Shown: positions 17,424 through 27,708 of the stretch, in pieces | Layout of the letters: each line of letters opens with the position of its first letter | How positions within the stretch are numbered: position 1 is the first letter of the stretch | DNA from: Spirosoma oryzicola | Lineage (GTDB): Bacteria; Bacteroidota; Bacteroidia; Cytophagales; Spirosomataceae | Direction: 5' to 3' | Assembly (NCBI RefSeq): GCF_021233055.1 | Contig: NZ_CP089542.1 | Coordinates: forward strand, 1-64,000 | DNA: 64,000 nucleotides | Notes under the pieces: model-generated | What the model saw: the letters and a program-made list of their open reading frames with translations, nothing else | What the model was told of the DNA's origin: nothing | Database searches by the model: none | Program-made: the position numbers and the translations under genes

Positions 17424-19955
17424 TTACCGCCTTAAGAGTATGCGGAGTTTTTTCATCCGGGCTTCGAGGGTCGTCGGTTTAAGGTTGAGCAGTTCAGCGG
17501 CTCCACCGCGTCCCCGAATACGGCCCCCCGCCTTTGTTAAAGCCGCCAGAATTGCCTCCCGCATGGTTTCGTCAATAGGCTGGACGTGCTCGACCCGTGG
17601 GCTCGTTCCCATCGACAAGTCAGTCTGGAGCGCTGACTGTAGCGGTTCGGCTAGTTCTAGTATGGCAGACCGTGCTAGGATAGCGGCTCGCTCCAAAACG
17701 TGCTCCAACTCGCGAATATTTCCCGGCCAGGAGTAGGTAAGTAGCTGATGTAGCGTATCGTTGGCGATACCGGTCAATGGCTTACCCAGCTTTTTACTGA
17801 TGCGTCGCAGGAAGTGCAGGGCCAGCGGTTGAATATCATCCGTACGGTTTCGCAAAGGCGGCACCACAATCGGAAACACGTTCAGCCGGTAATATAGATC
17901 CGAGCGAAACCGACCCTCAGCTACCTCTTGCTGGAGGTTCCGGTTTGTAGCCGCAATGATGCGCGCGTCGATCCGAATAGGACCTCTCCCGCCGATTCGT
18001 TCAATTTCCTTCTCCTGAATGGCCCGCAGGATCTTCGCCTGTAATTCAAGGGGGAGTTCGCCAATTTCGTCCAGAAACAAGGTTCCTCCGCTGGCCAGTT
18101 CAAACTTTCCAATCCGCTTTTCGGTCGCCCCCGTAAAACTGCCTCGTTCGTGTCCGAAAAGTTCTGATTCGATTAGCTGCGCGGGCAAGGCGGCACAGTT
18201 GATCTTGATGATGTCCCGTTTCTTACGCGATGATAGATTGTGCACAGCTCTGGCTACCAGCTCTTTACCCGTACCTGTCTCGCCCAGAATCAGCACAGTA
18301 GCATCGGTTGGCGCCACCTGACTGATGTTGGTAAATACTACCTGCATAGTAGGACTATGGCCAATAATTTCACCAAAGTTATGACTCGTTTTTATCTCCT
18401 CGACCAGATAAGTTTTCTCCTGTTCCAGCCGCTCGCTTAGCATTCTGATGCGCTCAAAAGCAAGCACGTTTTCCAGGGCCAGTGACATGTGCTGACTAAT
18501 ATCCTGCAATGTGTAGAGGTCTTTGTAGGTAAAAGCATAATGAGCTTTGCTAGCTAGAATCAGTGAAGCCACCGGTTGTTCACCATTGGAAATGGGCACG
18601 TATATGAATGATTGCAGACCCAGTTCTTTTCGGTATAGTTCACCGACCACATTGTCCGTTGCCTGCTGGGTAAATTGAAGACCCACATGAAGTGTAGGCT
18701 TCATCAGACAGGCTTGCATTCCGACCAGAGCCGCTTCCCAACTGGAAGGGCTGATGGTTGAGTACAAAGGCAACGACTGAGAGTCTAATGGTTCAAATCG
18801 TCCTTTGATTTTCTGTACCGTGCTGAGTATATCGGCCCCCGAAGTTTGCAGGCCATTGATCCGGTAAAGAGCAAGTAAATCAACGGGCAGCAGCTCATTA
18901 ATTGCTTGAGCGACTAGTACAAGGATAGCGCTCATACTGGCTTCGCTCCGAAAGGCGTTGGCAACAGCTAGTTCAATTGCCTTAATCTGCCTGCGCGTAT
19001 CGAGTTCCTGGTAAGCCAGCAAATTATCCAGCGTCAACGCAATTTGCGGGCAGATCAGATCAACTGTTTGGTAATCTTTGGCCGAAAATCCATCGGTCAG
19101 CGTACTGGACAACGTGATGGTTGTTACGGCATTGCGCTTCAAGGAAATTGGAAACAAAGCCAAAGACCGAACGTTGAATTTATCCCGGTAGGCGCGCGCG
19201 GTTACGTACGATTGACAAAGTTGGTTAAACGTTTCTCCACTAAATACGCCGGTTTTTTCACTCAGCTGGTCTGGCGCTTCCTGATCGAGCTTTTTAAGAA
19301 ACGACTCGTCGGCTTCATCTTGAAGTAGGGTTATAAGGCTGATTTTACTGAACGTGTTATCAGCGTTTTTTTTCAGCATCAGCCAGTAAAACGACGATTC
19401 TTCGGGCAGGCCAATCTGTAGGGTGAAAAACGAAAAAGGAACAAAGCGGTTGATCTGGTCTGCGATGGCTAAGCAGAACTGCTCGCGATCCTGCATGTTG
19501 ATGCTGGCGTTGTTGACAGCGATCTGAATACTTTGTTGTTGACGTAATTTGGATTCTTCGCTATGTGCGTAACGGTAGCGTGCTATTTCCAGCGTCGACA
19601 AGACGTCTTTTTCCCGAAACGGTTTTGTCAGAAAGCCGAACGGCTGTGTTACTTTGGCTTCCTCGAGCAAGCCATCCGTCAGATTAGCTGACAGAAAAAC
19701 AAACGGAATAGCCTGCTTATTTAACCGATGGGCCAGGTCTATACCTGTTTCATGACCATCAAGGAAAATGTCCAGCAGTACAATATCAGGACGTTTACTG
19801 GCAATCTGTCCTTTCGCTTCTTCTACAGATCCGGCAATTCCATCGATCTGATAGCCACCTTTCGTTAGAATACGCCGTAAATCATTGGCGATCAAAAATT
19901 CATCCTCTACGATGAGCAGTGAGGGGAGTGGTGTACGTTCGTTGGCTGGCAACAT
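17424..19955 (-). CDS. Receiver-GAF-sigma-54 activator with Fis-type HTH
   Basis: 843 residues from the ATG at 19955 ([20 protein letters not shown]); the frame runs on to a TTG at 20009, which would abut the palindrome. Domains in order: receiver (about 12-130, phospho-Asp in [10 protein letters not shown]), two GAF-like sensor regions (about 160-320 and 335-500), a coiled linker, and an AAA+ domain with Walker A GETGTGKE near 558, then GSFTGA, the sigma-54 contact loop (GAFTGA form with Ser), near 603. A Fis-like HTH ends the protein ([20 protein letters not shown]). It would activate RpoN promoters in response to a phosphorylation or small-ligand signal. The divergent AraC gene is the nearest candidate target. 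Confidence 0.92.
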   Translation of the reverse strand: MLPANERTPLPSLLIVEDEFLIANDLRRILTKGGYQIDGIAGSVEEAKGQIASKRPDIVLLDIFLDGHETGIDLAHRLNKQAIPFVFLSANLTDGLLEEAKVTQPFGFLTKPFREKDVLSTLEIARYRYAHSEESKLRQQQSIQIAVNNASINMQDREQFCLAIADQINRFVPFSFFTLQIGLPEESSFYWLMLKKNADNTFSKISLITLLQDEADESFLKKLDQEAPDQLSEKTGVFSGETFNQLCQSYVTARAYRDKFNVRSLALFPISLKRNAVTTITLSSTLTDGFSAKDYQTVDLICPQIALTLDNLLAYQELDTRRQIKAIELAVANAFRSEASMSAILVLVAQAINELLPVDLLALYRINGLQTSGADILSTVQKIKGRFEPLDSQSLPLYSTISPSSWEAALVGMQACLMKPTLHVGLQFTQQATDNVVGELYRKELGLQSFIYVPISNGEQPVASLILASKAHYAFTYKDLYTLQDISQHMSLALENVLAFERIRMLSERLEQEKTYLVEEIKTSHNFGEIIGHSPTMQVVFTNISQVAPTDATVLILGETGTGKELVARAVHNLSSRKKRDIIKINCAALPAQLIESELFGHERGSFTGATEKRIGKFELASGGTLFLDEIGELPLELQAKILRAIQEKEIERIGGRGPIRIDARIIAATNRNLQQEVAEGRFRSDLYYRLNVFPIVVPPLRNRTDDIQPLALHFLRRISKKLGKPLTGIANDTLHQLLTYSWPGNIRELEHVLERAAILARSAILELAEPLQSALQTDLSMGTSPRVEHVQPIDETMREAILAALTKAGGRIRGRGGAAELLNLKPTTLEARMKKLRILLRR

Positions 19956-20009
19956 ATCGACTCGGTGACGGTAGCAACACGTAAAGATAAGGCTCCAATG
20001 GCTCTCCAA

Positions 20010-20056
20010 GTATTACCTCCAATATAATGGAGTCTCCATTATATTGGAGGTAATAC
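20010..20056. promoter_or_regulatory. 47-bp perfect palindrome, candidate enhancer for the sigma-54 activator
   Basis: Arms 20010-20032 and 20034-20056 are exact reverse complements around a single T at 20033. Each arm contains CTCCA-ATATAA-TGGAG, so the site is also a double hairpin of CTCCA/TGGAG pairs. It lies between the divergent activator and AraC genes, about 73 bases upstream of a -24/-12 promoter candidate. No T-run suited to a terminator follows. A binding site for the Fis-type HTH dimer is the best reading. Confidence 0.55.
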
Positions 20057-20128
20057 AGTTGTTCTTTTCTATTCTTAAATTATTGATAATCAGTGTATTG
20101 TTCGAGAACTGGCTTTGGTGAGTAGTTG

Positions 20129-20143
20129 TGGCACCATCTTAGC
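20129..20143 (+). promoter_or_regulatory. Candidate sigma-54 (-24/-12) promoter
   Basis: TGGCACCATCTTAGC keeps the GG and GC doublets at the exact 12-base spacing of the TGGCAC-N5-TTGC consensus, with one mismatch (TAGC). It lies 43 bases before the AraC start and next to a gene for a sigma-54 activator, which is what gives it weight. Confidence 0.45.
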
Positions 20144-20186
20144 CTCAGAAGTTAATCAGTACCCCATCCTCTAAAACTTACTACTT

Positions 20187-21029
20187 ATGAAAGCCTTTAT
20201 TCCGCAACAGTATCTGTGTGTAGAACACCTCGACTTAGATCGATGGGTCACAATCACTCGGTTCTTCGACTGTTATGAACTCATTCTGATTCGGTCAGGA
20301 AGAGGTCAGTATCTGGTTAACGATGAGCAATTTTCTTATCGATCAGGCGATGTTTTCTTGTTGTGCGCGCAGGACCAATATAGGTTTCTGATAACACAGC
20401 AAACGAGTCTTTACAGATTGTGTTTCTCACCACTCTACATCGCTAGCTTACTAGCCACAAACGATCAATTATGGAATTATATCAGCAGTACTACTTTGCG
20501 GGGCCTGGGGTCAATTGCCAGCGAAGTCACTGATCAGGTCAATTTACGGGTGCTGGTTTCAATGATGCTATCGGAAGAACGCAGCCTTCGTCCCCTGATG
20601 GATAATCCTCTTGTTGAATCACTGATGAAGATTATTCTGAGTTTGGTCGACCGCTTACTTAGCGAACAAGGAACCGTTGCTACGTCTCATAAAACCTTTT
20701 CATCGAACCTTAGCCGCCAGATCATCGCTTACATTAGTCAGCATATTGGAGAACCGGATCGGTTGCGCATGGATACGATTGCTGATACCTTCAACTATTC
20801 ACCCGGCCATCTAAGCGCTCTGTTCAAACAGCAAGTTGGGGACTCTATTCAGCAGTTTATTATCCGGCACAAACTAAAACTGGTCGCAATAAAATTGCGA
20901 CAAACCCCGCTGACCATTTCTCAGATCGCTGACGAGTTCGGCTTTACCGACGTTTGCCATCTCAACAAGCTCTTTAAACGCTATTACAAACACACACCTA
21001 CCACCTATCGCCAGATTCTATCGGCTTGA
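20187..21029 (+). CDS. AraC-family transcriptional regulator
   Basis: 280 residues. The N-terminal part (about 1-140) resembles a cupin-like AraC ligand pocket (ELILIRSGRGQYLVNDEQFS, then YRSGDVFLLCAQDQYRF). The C-terminal 100 residues carry the two-HTH AraC DNA-binding domain: IADTFNYSPGHLSALFKQQV and IADEFGFTDVCHLNKLFKRY. Cytoplasmic. It is divergent from the sigma-54 activator, behind a palindrome and a -24/-12 candidate, so it may be the second tier of a cascade. Its own targets could be the neighbouring genes to the right, but the next gene is convergent, so this is open. Confidence 0.92.
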   Translation: MKAFIPQQYLCVEHLDLDRWVTITRFFDCYELILIRSGRGQYLVNDEQFSYRSGDVFLLCAQDQYRFLITQQTSLYRLCFSPLYIASLLATNDQLWNYISSTTLRGLGSIASEVTDQVNLRVLVSMMLSEERSLRPLMDNPLVESLMKIILSLVDRLLSEQGTVATSHKTFSSNLSRQIIAYISQHIGEPDRLRMDTIADTFNYSPGHLSALFKQQVGDSIQQFIIRHKLKLVAIKLRQTPLTISQIADEFGFTDVCHLNKLFKRYYKHTPTTYRQILSA

Positions 21030-21076
21030 GCTGACTATAGGACTCACGCAACATATTAGACGATTTAAAATAATAA

Positions 21077-21136
21077 AATCAGGATAGCCAGCAGACGGGA
21101 TCAAGGTAAACGATCCGTCTGCTGGCTATCCTGATT
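21077..21136. terminator. Strong bidirectional hairpin
   Basis: Arms 21077-21098 and 21115-21136 are exact 22-base reverse complements with a 16-base loop. On the plus strand AATTTTT follows; on the minus strand an ATTTTATTATTTTAAA stretch follows. It sits between the convergent AraC and small membrane protein genes and should stop both. Confidence 0.8.
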
Positions 21137-21214
21137 AATTTTTCTACGATCAAGCGCTCCTTTTCGAACGACATTCTCTCTCAATTCCTGAAAGAAAATT
21201 AATTAGAAAAGAAG

Positions 21215-21436
21215 TCACCTGTTTCGGGTTAGATTGTTTCGATCCCGCATAAAGAAGATAGCGGTCATTAGCCAGCTAACCAGCGCCAGGGTCTTAATCC
21301 AGAAACCGTAATCCAGGTGGGCAGGACCAGTAAACCGAGTCCATTCCTGAAAGTAGTTATTCACCAGACTGTAGCCTAGCCAGGTCGTCGCAACACTGCC
21401 TCCCACGAGGCTCAGCCAAAAAAATTTATAATGCAT
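21215..21436 (-). CDS. Small two-helix membrane protein
   Basis: 73 residues with two hydrophobic helices (about 5-25 and 46-62) and a short positively charged tail. It has no recognised family. It starts 8 bases downstream of the Wzi-like gene stop, so the two are surely co-transcribed. Its role may be linked to envelope or capsule structure through that partner, but nothing in the sequence proves it. Confidence 0.6.
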   Translation of the reverse strand: MHYKFFWLSLVGGSVATTWLGYSLVNNYFQEWTRFTGPAHLDYGFWIKTLALVSWLMTAIFFMRDRNNLTRNR

Positions 21437-21444
21437 AAGGTGGC

Positions 21445-23082
21445 TTACGGTTGATGTCTCCAGTATTTGCGAAGACCCAAATATCCTCCAATCTGTTGCG
21501 GATTAGCCAACAATCGTCCCTGATCGTACCCTAACGAGACAAGTACTTGGGTTCCTTTTGTGCCGGAATGAACTAACGAACCCAGCGCCGACCACTGATC
21601 GGTGCCAGCAGGAAAAGGACTAGAGAATGTGCCATAGTTGCGGCTAAAAGAAACTTTTGATTCAATGGCCCAACGAGGGCTTAGCCGGCCTGACAAAGCG
21701 CCATACAAAGCCCACACCCGATTATTATTAGTGCCGTGCACGCCTTCGATAAGTTGATTGTCCGCTGTGTAGCCCGAAAACGGTATGCGGGGCAAATTAC
21801 TGGCAGCATCACTGCTCTGGGTTATAAAGGGCGTACCAATTGTGCGTCCCTGATACGACCAGCTGGCCGGATACTGGCCGTTCAAAAAATAGTTTTCTGC
21901 TTCCCCACCCAGGCTGCGGCCAAACTGAAGTACGCCCTGGTTTCCTGAGTTAAACAACTCCAGCACTGCTTCCCGTAAAAAACCCTTTGGTGTGTCTCGC
22001 ACATACCGCAAACCGTATAGACCATCCTCGATATTACGGAAGTTGTAGAGCTTCCGGCCCAGGTCATAAAAGTGTTGCTGGTAGGCGCGGAGGGTTCCTT
22101 GAGCCAGCTTGATGTCAACCGCTACCTCGGCTGTACCCCGGTGGTCACCTACCCGGTTTTGGTCAAACGTGGTAAACTTGGTACGGTCTTTCAGGGCGTC
22201 GGTTTTGAACGGCAAGACTACGTTGACAAACGCATCCCAACTCTGGGCTATCTGTCCGTTGAAAGAACTAGTGGGGTCCTGCTCAAGGAAAGGCGCATAC
22301 CCGCCCCATTGGGCAAAATGAGTAAAAGCCCCGTAGAATTGAACCTTCGCCTGTGGTCGGCCCAGCCGAACAAAAATTGCTTTATGGTGGAGGTAAGAAC
22401 CCCGCACATAGCCGTCGTCACCAAACCAGCCGTGACCAATAAAACCTTTCAGCGCAACCCAACCTTTGGTGAAGCCAATTGGAACATACTCGGGAAATCC
22501 AATTTGCACCTGAGGGATGGGCAGTGTATTGCCCGACCAGATGTAGGAGCCCGACGAGAGCGCACTTTCGGCCAGACCTACCCGCTGCCGTCGCCGACCG
22601 GCGAATAACTCGGCGATACCCCACCTGGCTTTGACATAGGCTTCAACGACCAGCAACTGGTTTACCTGCCCGACCTGCCCGGCCAGCTCAACACCGTAGC
22701 CTAGGTCTGTTTTACGCCGATTAGTTAATGAATCCCTTCCGTATGAGCGGTTTACATTAAGGCGAATGAGCCCCGTTGGTGTGGCTTTCGGGACAACACC
22801 GTACTGATTCGTCTGCATCCAGAAAGGGGTTACCCCTGAAGAAGAGGCCAGACCGCCTGCTTCTACGAATCCTCCCCATCTTGACGGAATTGTGCGGGAT
22901 TGAACAAGCGATGGGGTCGGGATGGTCCAGCGCAAATTTGATTTTGAAGGAAGACGGTTAGGTCCCTTTAGCGAGTCAGCCGGACTGGCAAGGAGTGGGA
23001 CTATAGTCACCCCCAGGAGGAGAGCAGATAAACCGTATCGGCTATTCCTGAGTAAGCGATATTTATTTCGATTGAGCAACAT
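21445..23082 (-). CDS. Wzi-like capsule assembly family outer-membrane protein
   Basis: 545 residues from the ATG at 23082 (MLLNRNKYRLL), which gives a normal signal peptide (SALLLGVTIVPLLASPADS). The upstream frame to 23199 is not needed. The mature part shows an alternating hydrophobic/polar beta-barrel pattern with many aromatic residues. It starts with the family segment GFVEAGGLASSSGVTPFWMQ and later has GFTKGWVALKGFIGHGWFG. Wzi is an outer-membrane lectin that anchors capsular polysaccharide in enterobacteria; Bacteroidota homologues are common and mostly unstudied. No capsule synthesis genes are nearby, so it may bind another glycan. Confidence 0.8.
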   Translation of the reverse strand: MLLNRNKYRLLRNSRYGLSALLLGVTIVPLLASPADSLKGPNRLPSKSNLRWTIPTPSLVQSRTIPSRWGGFVEAGGLASSSGVTPFWMQTNQYGVVPKATPTGLIRLNVNRSYGRDSLTNRRKTDLGYGVELAGQVGQVNQLLVVEAYVKARWGIAELFAGRRRQRVGLAESALSSGSYIWSGNTLPIPQVQIGFPEYVPIGFTKGWVALKGFIGHGWFGDDGYVRGSYLHHKAIFVRLGRPQAKVQFYGAFTHFAQWGGYAPFLEQDPTSSFNGQIAQSWDAFVNVVLPFKTDALKDRTKFTTFDQNRVGDHRGTAEVAVDIKLAQGTLRAYQQHFYDLGRKLYNFRNIEDGLYGLRYVRDTPKGFLREAVLELFNSGNQGVLQFGRSLGGEAENYFLNGQYPASWSYQGRTIGTPFITQSSDAASNLPRIPFSGYTADNQLIEGVHGTNNNRVWALYGALSGRLSPRWAIESKVSFSRNYGTFSSPFPAGTDQWSALGSLVHSGTKGTQVLVSLGYDQGRLLANPQQIGGYLGLRKYWRHQP

Positions 23083-23330
23083 AAAAAAGAGACAATGGAT
23101 CAGTAGAGTGGGGGATCGGAAAGTAAGTAGCTCGGAATTGACCGTAATAGTACGGGCCAGCTCCAGGTAAGAAGCCTCGTTGCAGTAGCTTGAAAACAAG
23201 GATAATAATATGCACGCTAATGGCTGATGGGGTAAGCGTAATCGTGACTATCTAGCTCGTTTCGAACGAGTTAGTGTAAAAGCGGAATGAGCAGATCGTA
23301 TTCAAACGATTACCAGATTAGCCGAGCCGA

Positions 23331-23729
23331 TCAAATCTGCCAGACTGAACACAGTAAATGCCATCGTCGTCGCGTGAGTAGAGGAGAAACGGGAAGGATA
23401 GGTTTCTGAATCCAGACGTAAACAGTATTGGAGGAAATAGGGGTAAAAGAGCTGGTTTCGACTAATGCATCATTATTTGCTATCCGGATATGATCCGATG
23501 GTTTAGCCGATTGACTATGCAGGTAGGTATCGAATACGTCACCAAAGCTATCGCCAACGTCGCCCGGATCAACTTCCAGAGCGGCCATGCAGTAAAATAG
23601 TCCAACCAGTAGCAGCAGGATAAACCGGGTGTAAGACACTGATACGTTACCCAAAGCGGACTGATTCGCCGTGTGTCGGGGAACGGGAGTTGTCGCTAAC
23701 GAACTCAGACAGGAAGGAGAGGCAGGCAA
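23331..23729 (-). CDS. Hypothetical small protein with one membrane segment
   Basis: Up to 132 residues, starting at a TTG; the first ATG is at about residue 48, just after the hydrophobic segment FILLLLVGLFYCMAALEV. The part after it is acidic (DPGDVGDSFGDVFDTYL). It has no known family. It follows the LytTR gene by 39 bases on the same strand, which favours a real gene, but the weak start and odd Ser-rich N-terminus argue against it. Confidence 0.35.
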   Translation of the reverse strand: MPASPSCLSSLATTPVPRHTANQSALGNVSVSYTRFILLLLVGLFYCMAALEVDPGDVGDSFGDVFDTYLHSQSAKPSDHIRIANNDALVETSSFTPISSNTVYVWIQKPILPVSPLLTRRRWHLLCSVWQI

Positions 23730-23768
23730 GTGAGAAGAATTGGAAAAGTCAGATACGTTGGGTTCCAG

Positions 23769-24125
23769 CTAATGCACACCTTGTACACTCAACTGAGTTC
23801 GTATTCCATCGATCCGTCGTCTTGATACAGGCACAAATACTTCGTTGCTGAGTGTTAGCTGATTGGAGCGGCCCTTCAGACTATCCAACGAAATAATATG
23901 TTGTGGATTTACTAGGTGCGATTTACTGACTCGCAGGAAGTTAGGAAGCTGCAACTCAAATAATTTGAGCGTCTGGCTTACGACAACGGGTGCAGATTTC
24001 CCTAAAAAAAATAGGCGTGAATAATTTCCGAAGCCTTCGAAATGGGAGATTGTCTCGCTTTGAACGGGGGAAGCTATTCCCGGAATCTTAATAAGTTTTG
24101 ACAATGGAGGGAGAGGTGCATTCAT
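23769..24125 (-). CDS. Stand-alone LytTR DNA-binding domain protein
   Basis: 118 residues from the ATG at 24125; a TTG five codons upstream is less likely. The whole protein is one LytTR domain: ETISHFEGFGNYSRLFF at the start, then the LPNFLRVSKSHLVNPQHI core that inserts into DNA, then VPVSRRRIDGIR at the end. LytTR domains usually follow a receiver; here none is present, so it would depend on a partner or act constitutively. Many short LytTR-only proteins occur in Bacteroidota. Target genes are unknown. Confidence 0.85.
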   Translation of the reverse strand: MNAPLPPLSKLIKIPGIASPVQSETISHFEGFGNYSRLFFLGKSAPVVVSQTLKLFELQLPNFLRVSKSHLVNPQHIISLDSLKGRSNQLTLSNEVFVPVSRRRIDGIRTQLSVQGVH

Positions 24126-24844
24126 AGAGACTCTGGTCAATAAAGTGGGTAATAAAAACAGTGGGGTGATCTTTTGACGATTATTTTTCAGCAGAGTAAC
24201 AAGTCACTTACGCCGTTCTATACTTTTTGTCGCTGTTTTCTCCAATTGGTGAAGCCGTTATTGGGGATCGTCAAGCCCAAAAACGTATATGCTTCCACGT
24301 CGGCGCAATTCCGCTACCAAACCATTACTAAAATCATTCTAAATTAGAGCAAAGCCTTTCAATGCTTAAACTCAAGGACGTTGTCTGCAAACCATAGTCG
24401 GATTGTGTGTATTTCAACACCAAGTAGTGTAAGTTTATTCTCTGTAAGTGTAGAGAATATTCTACAATTATGGGTATATATATGTACATGTATTCCTCTT
24501 ACTAAGCTATTTATTTTACTCGCCTATTTTTTATTATATGGTAGTCCAATCCAATAGAAATAGGTTGATCTGCCCTCGACTAGCCTGTAAATTTTACTAA
24601 AGTTGTTCTGCTTTTTACCAGGTGCGACTTGCTGATTTGTCTCGGATAGTTTAGGTGCAAGAGTTAATAAAATTTATAATAAAGCAGTTGTGCTTTTTCA
24701 GTATGTAACGTATTTAGTTTCTTACCCTTATTTAACAACATGATTGGAAAGAACGATTGGTCGCCACCGTGCAGTTTATCATCGGGACATTGGCATGCAC
24801 AGCCTAGATTTCTGATCAGGCTACGATTAACGAAAGAATACGCT
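24126..24844. other. Long AT-rich intergenic region
   Basis: About 720 bases with no convincing gene on either strand. It includes the LytTR promoter region. A small palindrome AGAATATTCT lies near 24457, and the stretch 24430-24560 is very AT-rich. Confidence 0.4.
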
Positions 24845-24847
24845 AAT

Positions 24848-24880
24848 AAAAACGCCCGAATCAGTGACGATCCGGGCGCT
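24848..24880 (-). terminator. Intrinsic terminator of the NHL/CBM3 gene
   Basis: Read on the minus strand, a GC-rich stem with CGCCCG (24873-24878) and CGGGCG (24853-24858) is followed by TTTTTA. It lies 27 bases beyond the stop of the NHL protein frame and is in the right orientation. Confidence 0.75.
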
Positions 24881-24906
24881 GTTGGTTGAGGGTGTGTTTA
24901 GAAAAA

Positions 24907-27491
24907 TTAGGGTCGTAAAAGTTTGATTTGTTGGCGGTGGGTAGCCGTACTTACTTCCAGTAGCAGCATCCCTTGCACGTTGCTCAACGGTAGGCTCACC
25001 CGTTCTACTAAACCAGCTTCCTTAATGGAATGACCGTTTATCAATTTCCCCTGTAAGTCAACCAGCTTCAGTTGCACCGTCTGACCACTAGCTCCGCTGA
25101 TCTCTACCTCGGCCGACGAACCCACCACGGGGTTGCCCAGCACCTTCACCACTAGCAACGAGCCTGCTTCCGGCACTGCTTCACGGGCATTACCGCTACC
25201 CGTGGGTTCGGTGCCGTAGAAGATCACCCCGTTCTGATACGCCGTGATGCGGGCGTTGAGCGTGAAGCTGCTGTTGTTGATGTACGAATAATCGTCGCTC
25301 TGCACGAAACGGCTGTAGTCCTGCTTGGTAGCCTGCACCTCCAGCGGGCCTGAGTCACTGTTGGGAGCCAGACTGCCCGTTCCTCCGCTAAAGCTGTACT
25401 CGATGTAGCCCGTGGCCCCCTGACGAGGAGTTGCCAGCGCTACATACCGTAGGCTGAGATTACCCTGCCCGATAGCTACGTAGTTTTTCTGGAAGATCAG
25501 GGGAATGTTATTTTCGGTAGTCAGCCAGTAGCGCAACGTGATTGTGCTGTACGGGATCGGCGTGGTACCCGCGTTTTGCAGCAACAGGTAAGGCTTGATG
25601 GTGTTGTTACCTAGCTGTCCGTTGTCGGGATCACGTGAGAGTACTTTGAGCGTGGGGGCCACCACCGTTACTGTGGCTGTAGCGGTGGGGCTGGTGCAGC
25701 CGTTTTGGGTGCAGCTAGCGGTGAAACTCTGGCTACCGGTGTTGGCTGTCGAGACGGCCAGGGTGGTGCTGTTGCCCCCCTGCCAGCTGATGCTGCCCCC
25801 TTGACAACCCGAAACGGTCAGGATAACATTGCCCGTGTTCTGGGAGATGATCAGGCTACTCACCCCGGCAGGGTAGGCTCCACCTGACTGGGTCACCAGC
25901 GTGGGAGTGGTCGGCGTAGGCTTCACCGTGACGGTGAGTGCCGCCCGCTCGCTTTCGCACCCGCTGTCGCTGGTTTGGGTGACATAATAGGTGTTGCTAC
26001 CAACCTGATTGGTGGCAGGCCTTGGTGCTTCGGGCAGGGGATTGCCGCTGGCATCATACCAGCGAAGTCTTGAGCCGCTGGCCGTCAAGACCGAGGCTAC
26101 CGCGTTCTGACAGTAAGTGAGGTTACTGACTCCGGGGGCTGCTGGTCTGGCAATAACCGTCAGGGAGACGCTCGCTGTGGCGCTGTAACCCGCCGGTGTC
26201 GTTACCGTCAGCGTATACGACTGGGGACCTGACCCGGTGGCCGTCAGGCTCTGGCTAAAGCTGGTGCTGCTGGCGTTGCCCGTCAGTAGACTGCCTATAC
26301 CATTGGTTATGGTGTAGCTGTACGGACCCGTTGTTCTGCCTACTGTAGCGGTGAAGCTAACGGGCTGGCCGCTACAAACCGGGTTTGGCTGTGCCTGTAG
26401 ACCGGTGAGGCTGGGTGCCAGGTTATCAAATCGTTGAACGCGATAATTAGTAAAACCATCGGAGACGTAAAGGTTGCCAGCGAGGTTTATCCAGATATCC
26501 AGTGGTCTACTCAGCTGATTTACTCCGTTACCAACTCCATTTCCCCCCGCTACCGTAATGCCTTGCGTAGCCCCCGGTTTCCAAAGTTGGACGCGGGCAT
26601 TACCCGTATCAGCGATGTACAAATACCCCGCTGCGTCTACGTAAAAACCTTCGGGATAAGTTAGCTGATCTGCCCCGTCGCCCCCTCCATTACCGCCCGC
26701 TACCGTAATGCCCTGCGTCGCGCCCGGTGCCCAGCGGGTTACACGATTGTTGCCATTCTCTAAAACAAAAAGATTACCCGTAGCATCCATGCCTACGTCT
26801 GTTGGCCCATTTAGCTGCCCAGGACCGCTGCCAGAACTACCATCGCCCGCCATCATAACGCCCTGCATAGCGCCCGGTGCCCAGCGGGTCACGCGATTGT
26901 TGTAATATTCCGCAACATAAAGATTACCCGCTTTGTCCACGTAAATACCTTGGGGGCCACTTAGCTGATTTGCCCCATTGCCACCTCCGTTACCGCCTGC
27001 TACCGTAACGCCCTGGCTAGCCCCCGGTTTCCAGCGGAGCGGCTCACGCGACTATTATTATCTTCAGACACGTAGATATTTCCATCTGTATCGACGTATA
27101 CGCCTTCGGGCGCGTCTATCTGGTTTGCCCCACTGCCTTTTCCATTGCCGCCCGCTACCGTAACGCCTTGCGTGGCGCCCGGAGCCCAGCACTGGATGCG
27201 GTCGCTACTTTTATCGGCTATGTAGACATTACCCAGTGCGTCTACATAAATGCTTTGCGGGTTATCTAACTGACCCATATCCGTACCACCTCCATTGCCC
27301 CCGGCAACCGTGATGCCATTGGGATTGAAAGGCTGGGCCCGGCTTGCCGGGGCTCCGCTTAGCAGCAGACACCAAAGTAAAACAAACGATCCCACATGAG
27401 CCCATTGGGGGGCGCACCGTTGCTTCGAGCGAAGCCGACGCGGGGTATCAGTCAATATTGACTTAAACGAAACAGGTAGAAAAGAAAACAT
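24907..27491 (-). pseudogene. Secreted NHL-repeat / Ig-like / CBM3 / T9SS protein, frameshifted
   Basis: Two frames (27491-27000 and the downstream frame through 26940-24907) join into one protein of about 860 residues. It has a signal peptide (ending ASRAQ), six NHL propeller repeats of 50 residues (PGATQGVTVAGGNGGG spacer), two or three Ig-like segments, a CBM3 module (about 25218-25659; TIKPYLLLQNAGTTPIPYST and RYWLTTENNIP are CBM3-like), and a C-terminal T9SS type A sorting domain. The break is a 5-base tandem duplication (AGCGG AGCGG on the plus strand, 27033-27042) inside repeat two; removing one copy restores VSRWKPG. If real, only a 163-residue fragment is made. It could be an assembly error, a recent mutation or a switch. 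Confidence 0.85.
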
Positions 27492-27658
27492 AGACGTTAC
27501 TTGGATTAGTGACGGGCAAAGGTTCTCAAAAGCCTACCAGACGACTGTCGTAAATCGCCCAAAGACTATCCAGATTGTAACAGCCAGGGTTGCGTACGGC
27601 GTTTTTAGGCGAAAAACTAGTCTGTTGGTGAAGTTGTCCCCTCCCCTGTTTTCATGTT

Positions 27659-27698
27659 GATAGGATCATGAAAAATTTTTACTTTTCGTGATCCTATC
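27659..27698 (+). promoter_or_regulatory. Inverted repeat just upstream of the hybrid histidine kinase
   Basis: Arms 27659-27674 and 27683-27698 (GATAGGATCATGAAAA type) match with one mismatch and an 8-base loop. The right arm ends 10 bases before the ATG at 27709, so in mRNA the hairpin would crowd the ribosome site. As DNA it could be an operator. Confidence 0.5.
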
Positions 27699-27708
27699 CA
27701 GCTAGTCG

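Noticed and set aside
24457..24466. Short palindrome AGAATATTCT in the long AT-rich spacer
   Set aside because: Ten bases in AT-rich DNA are expected by chance.
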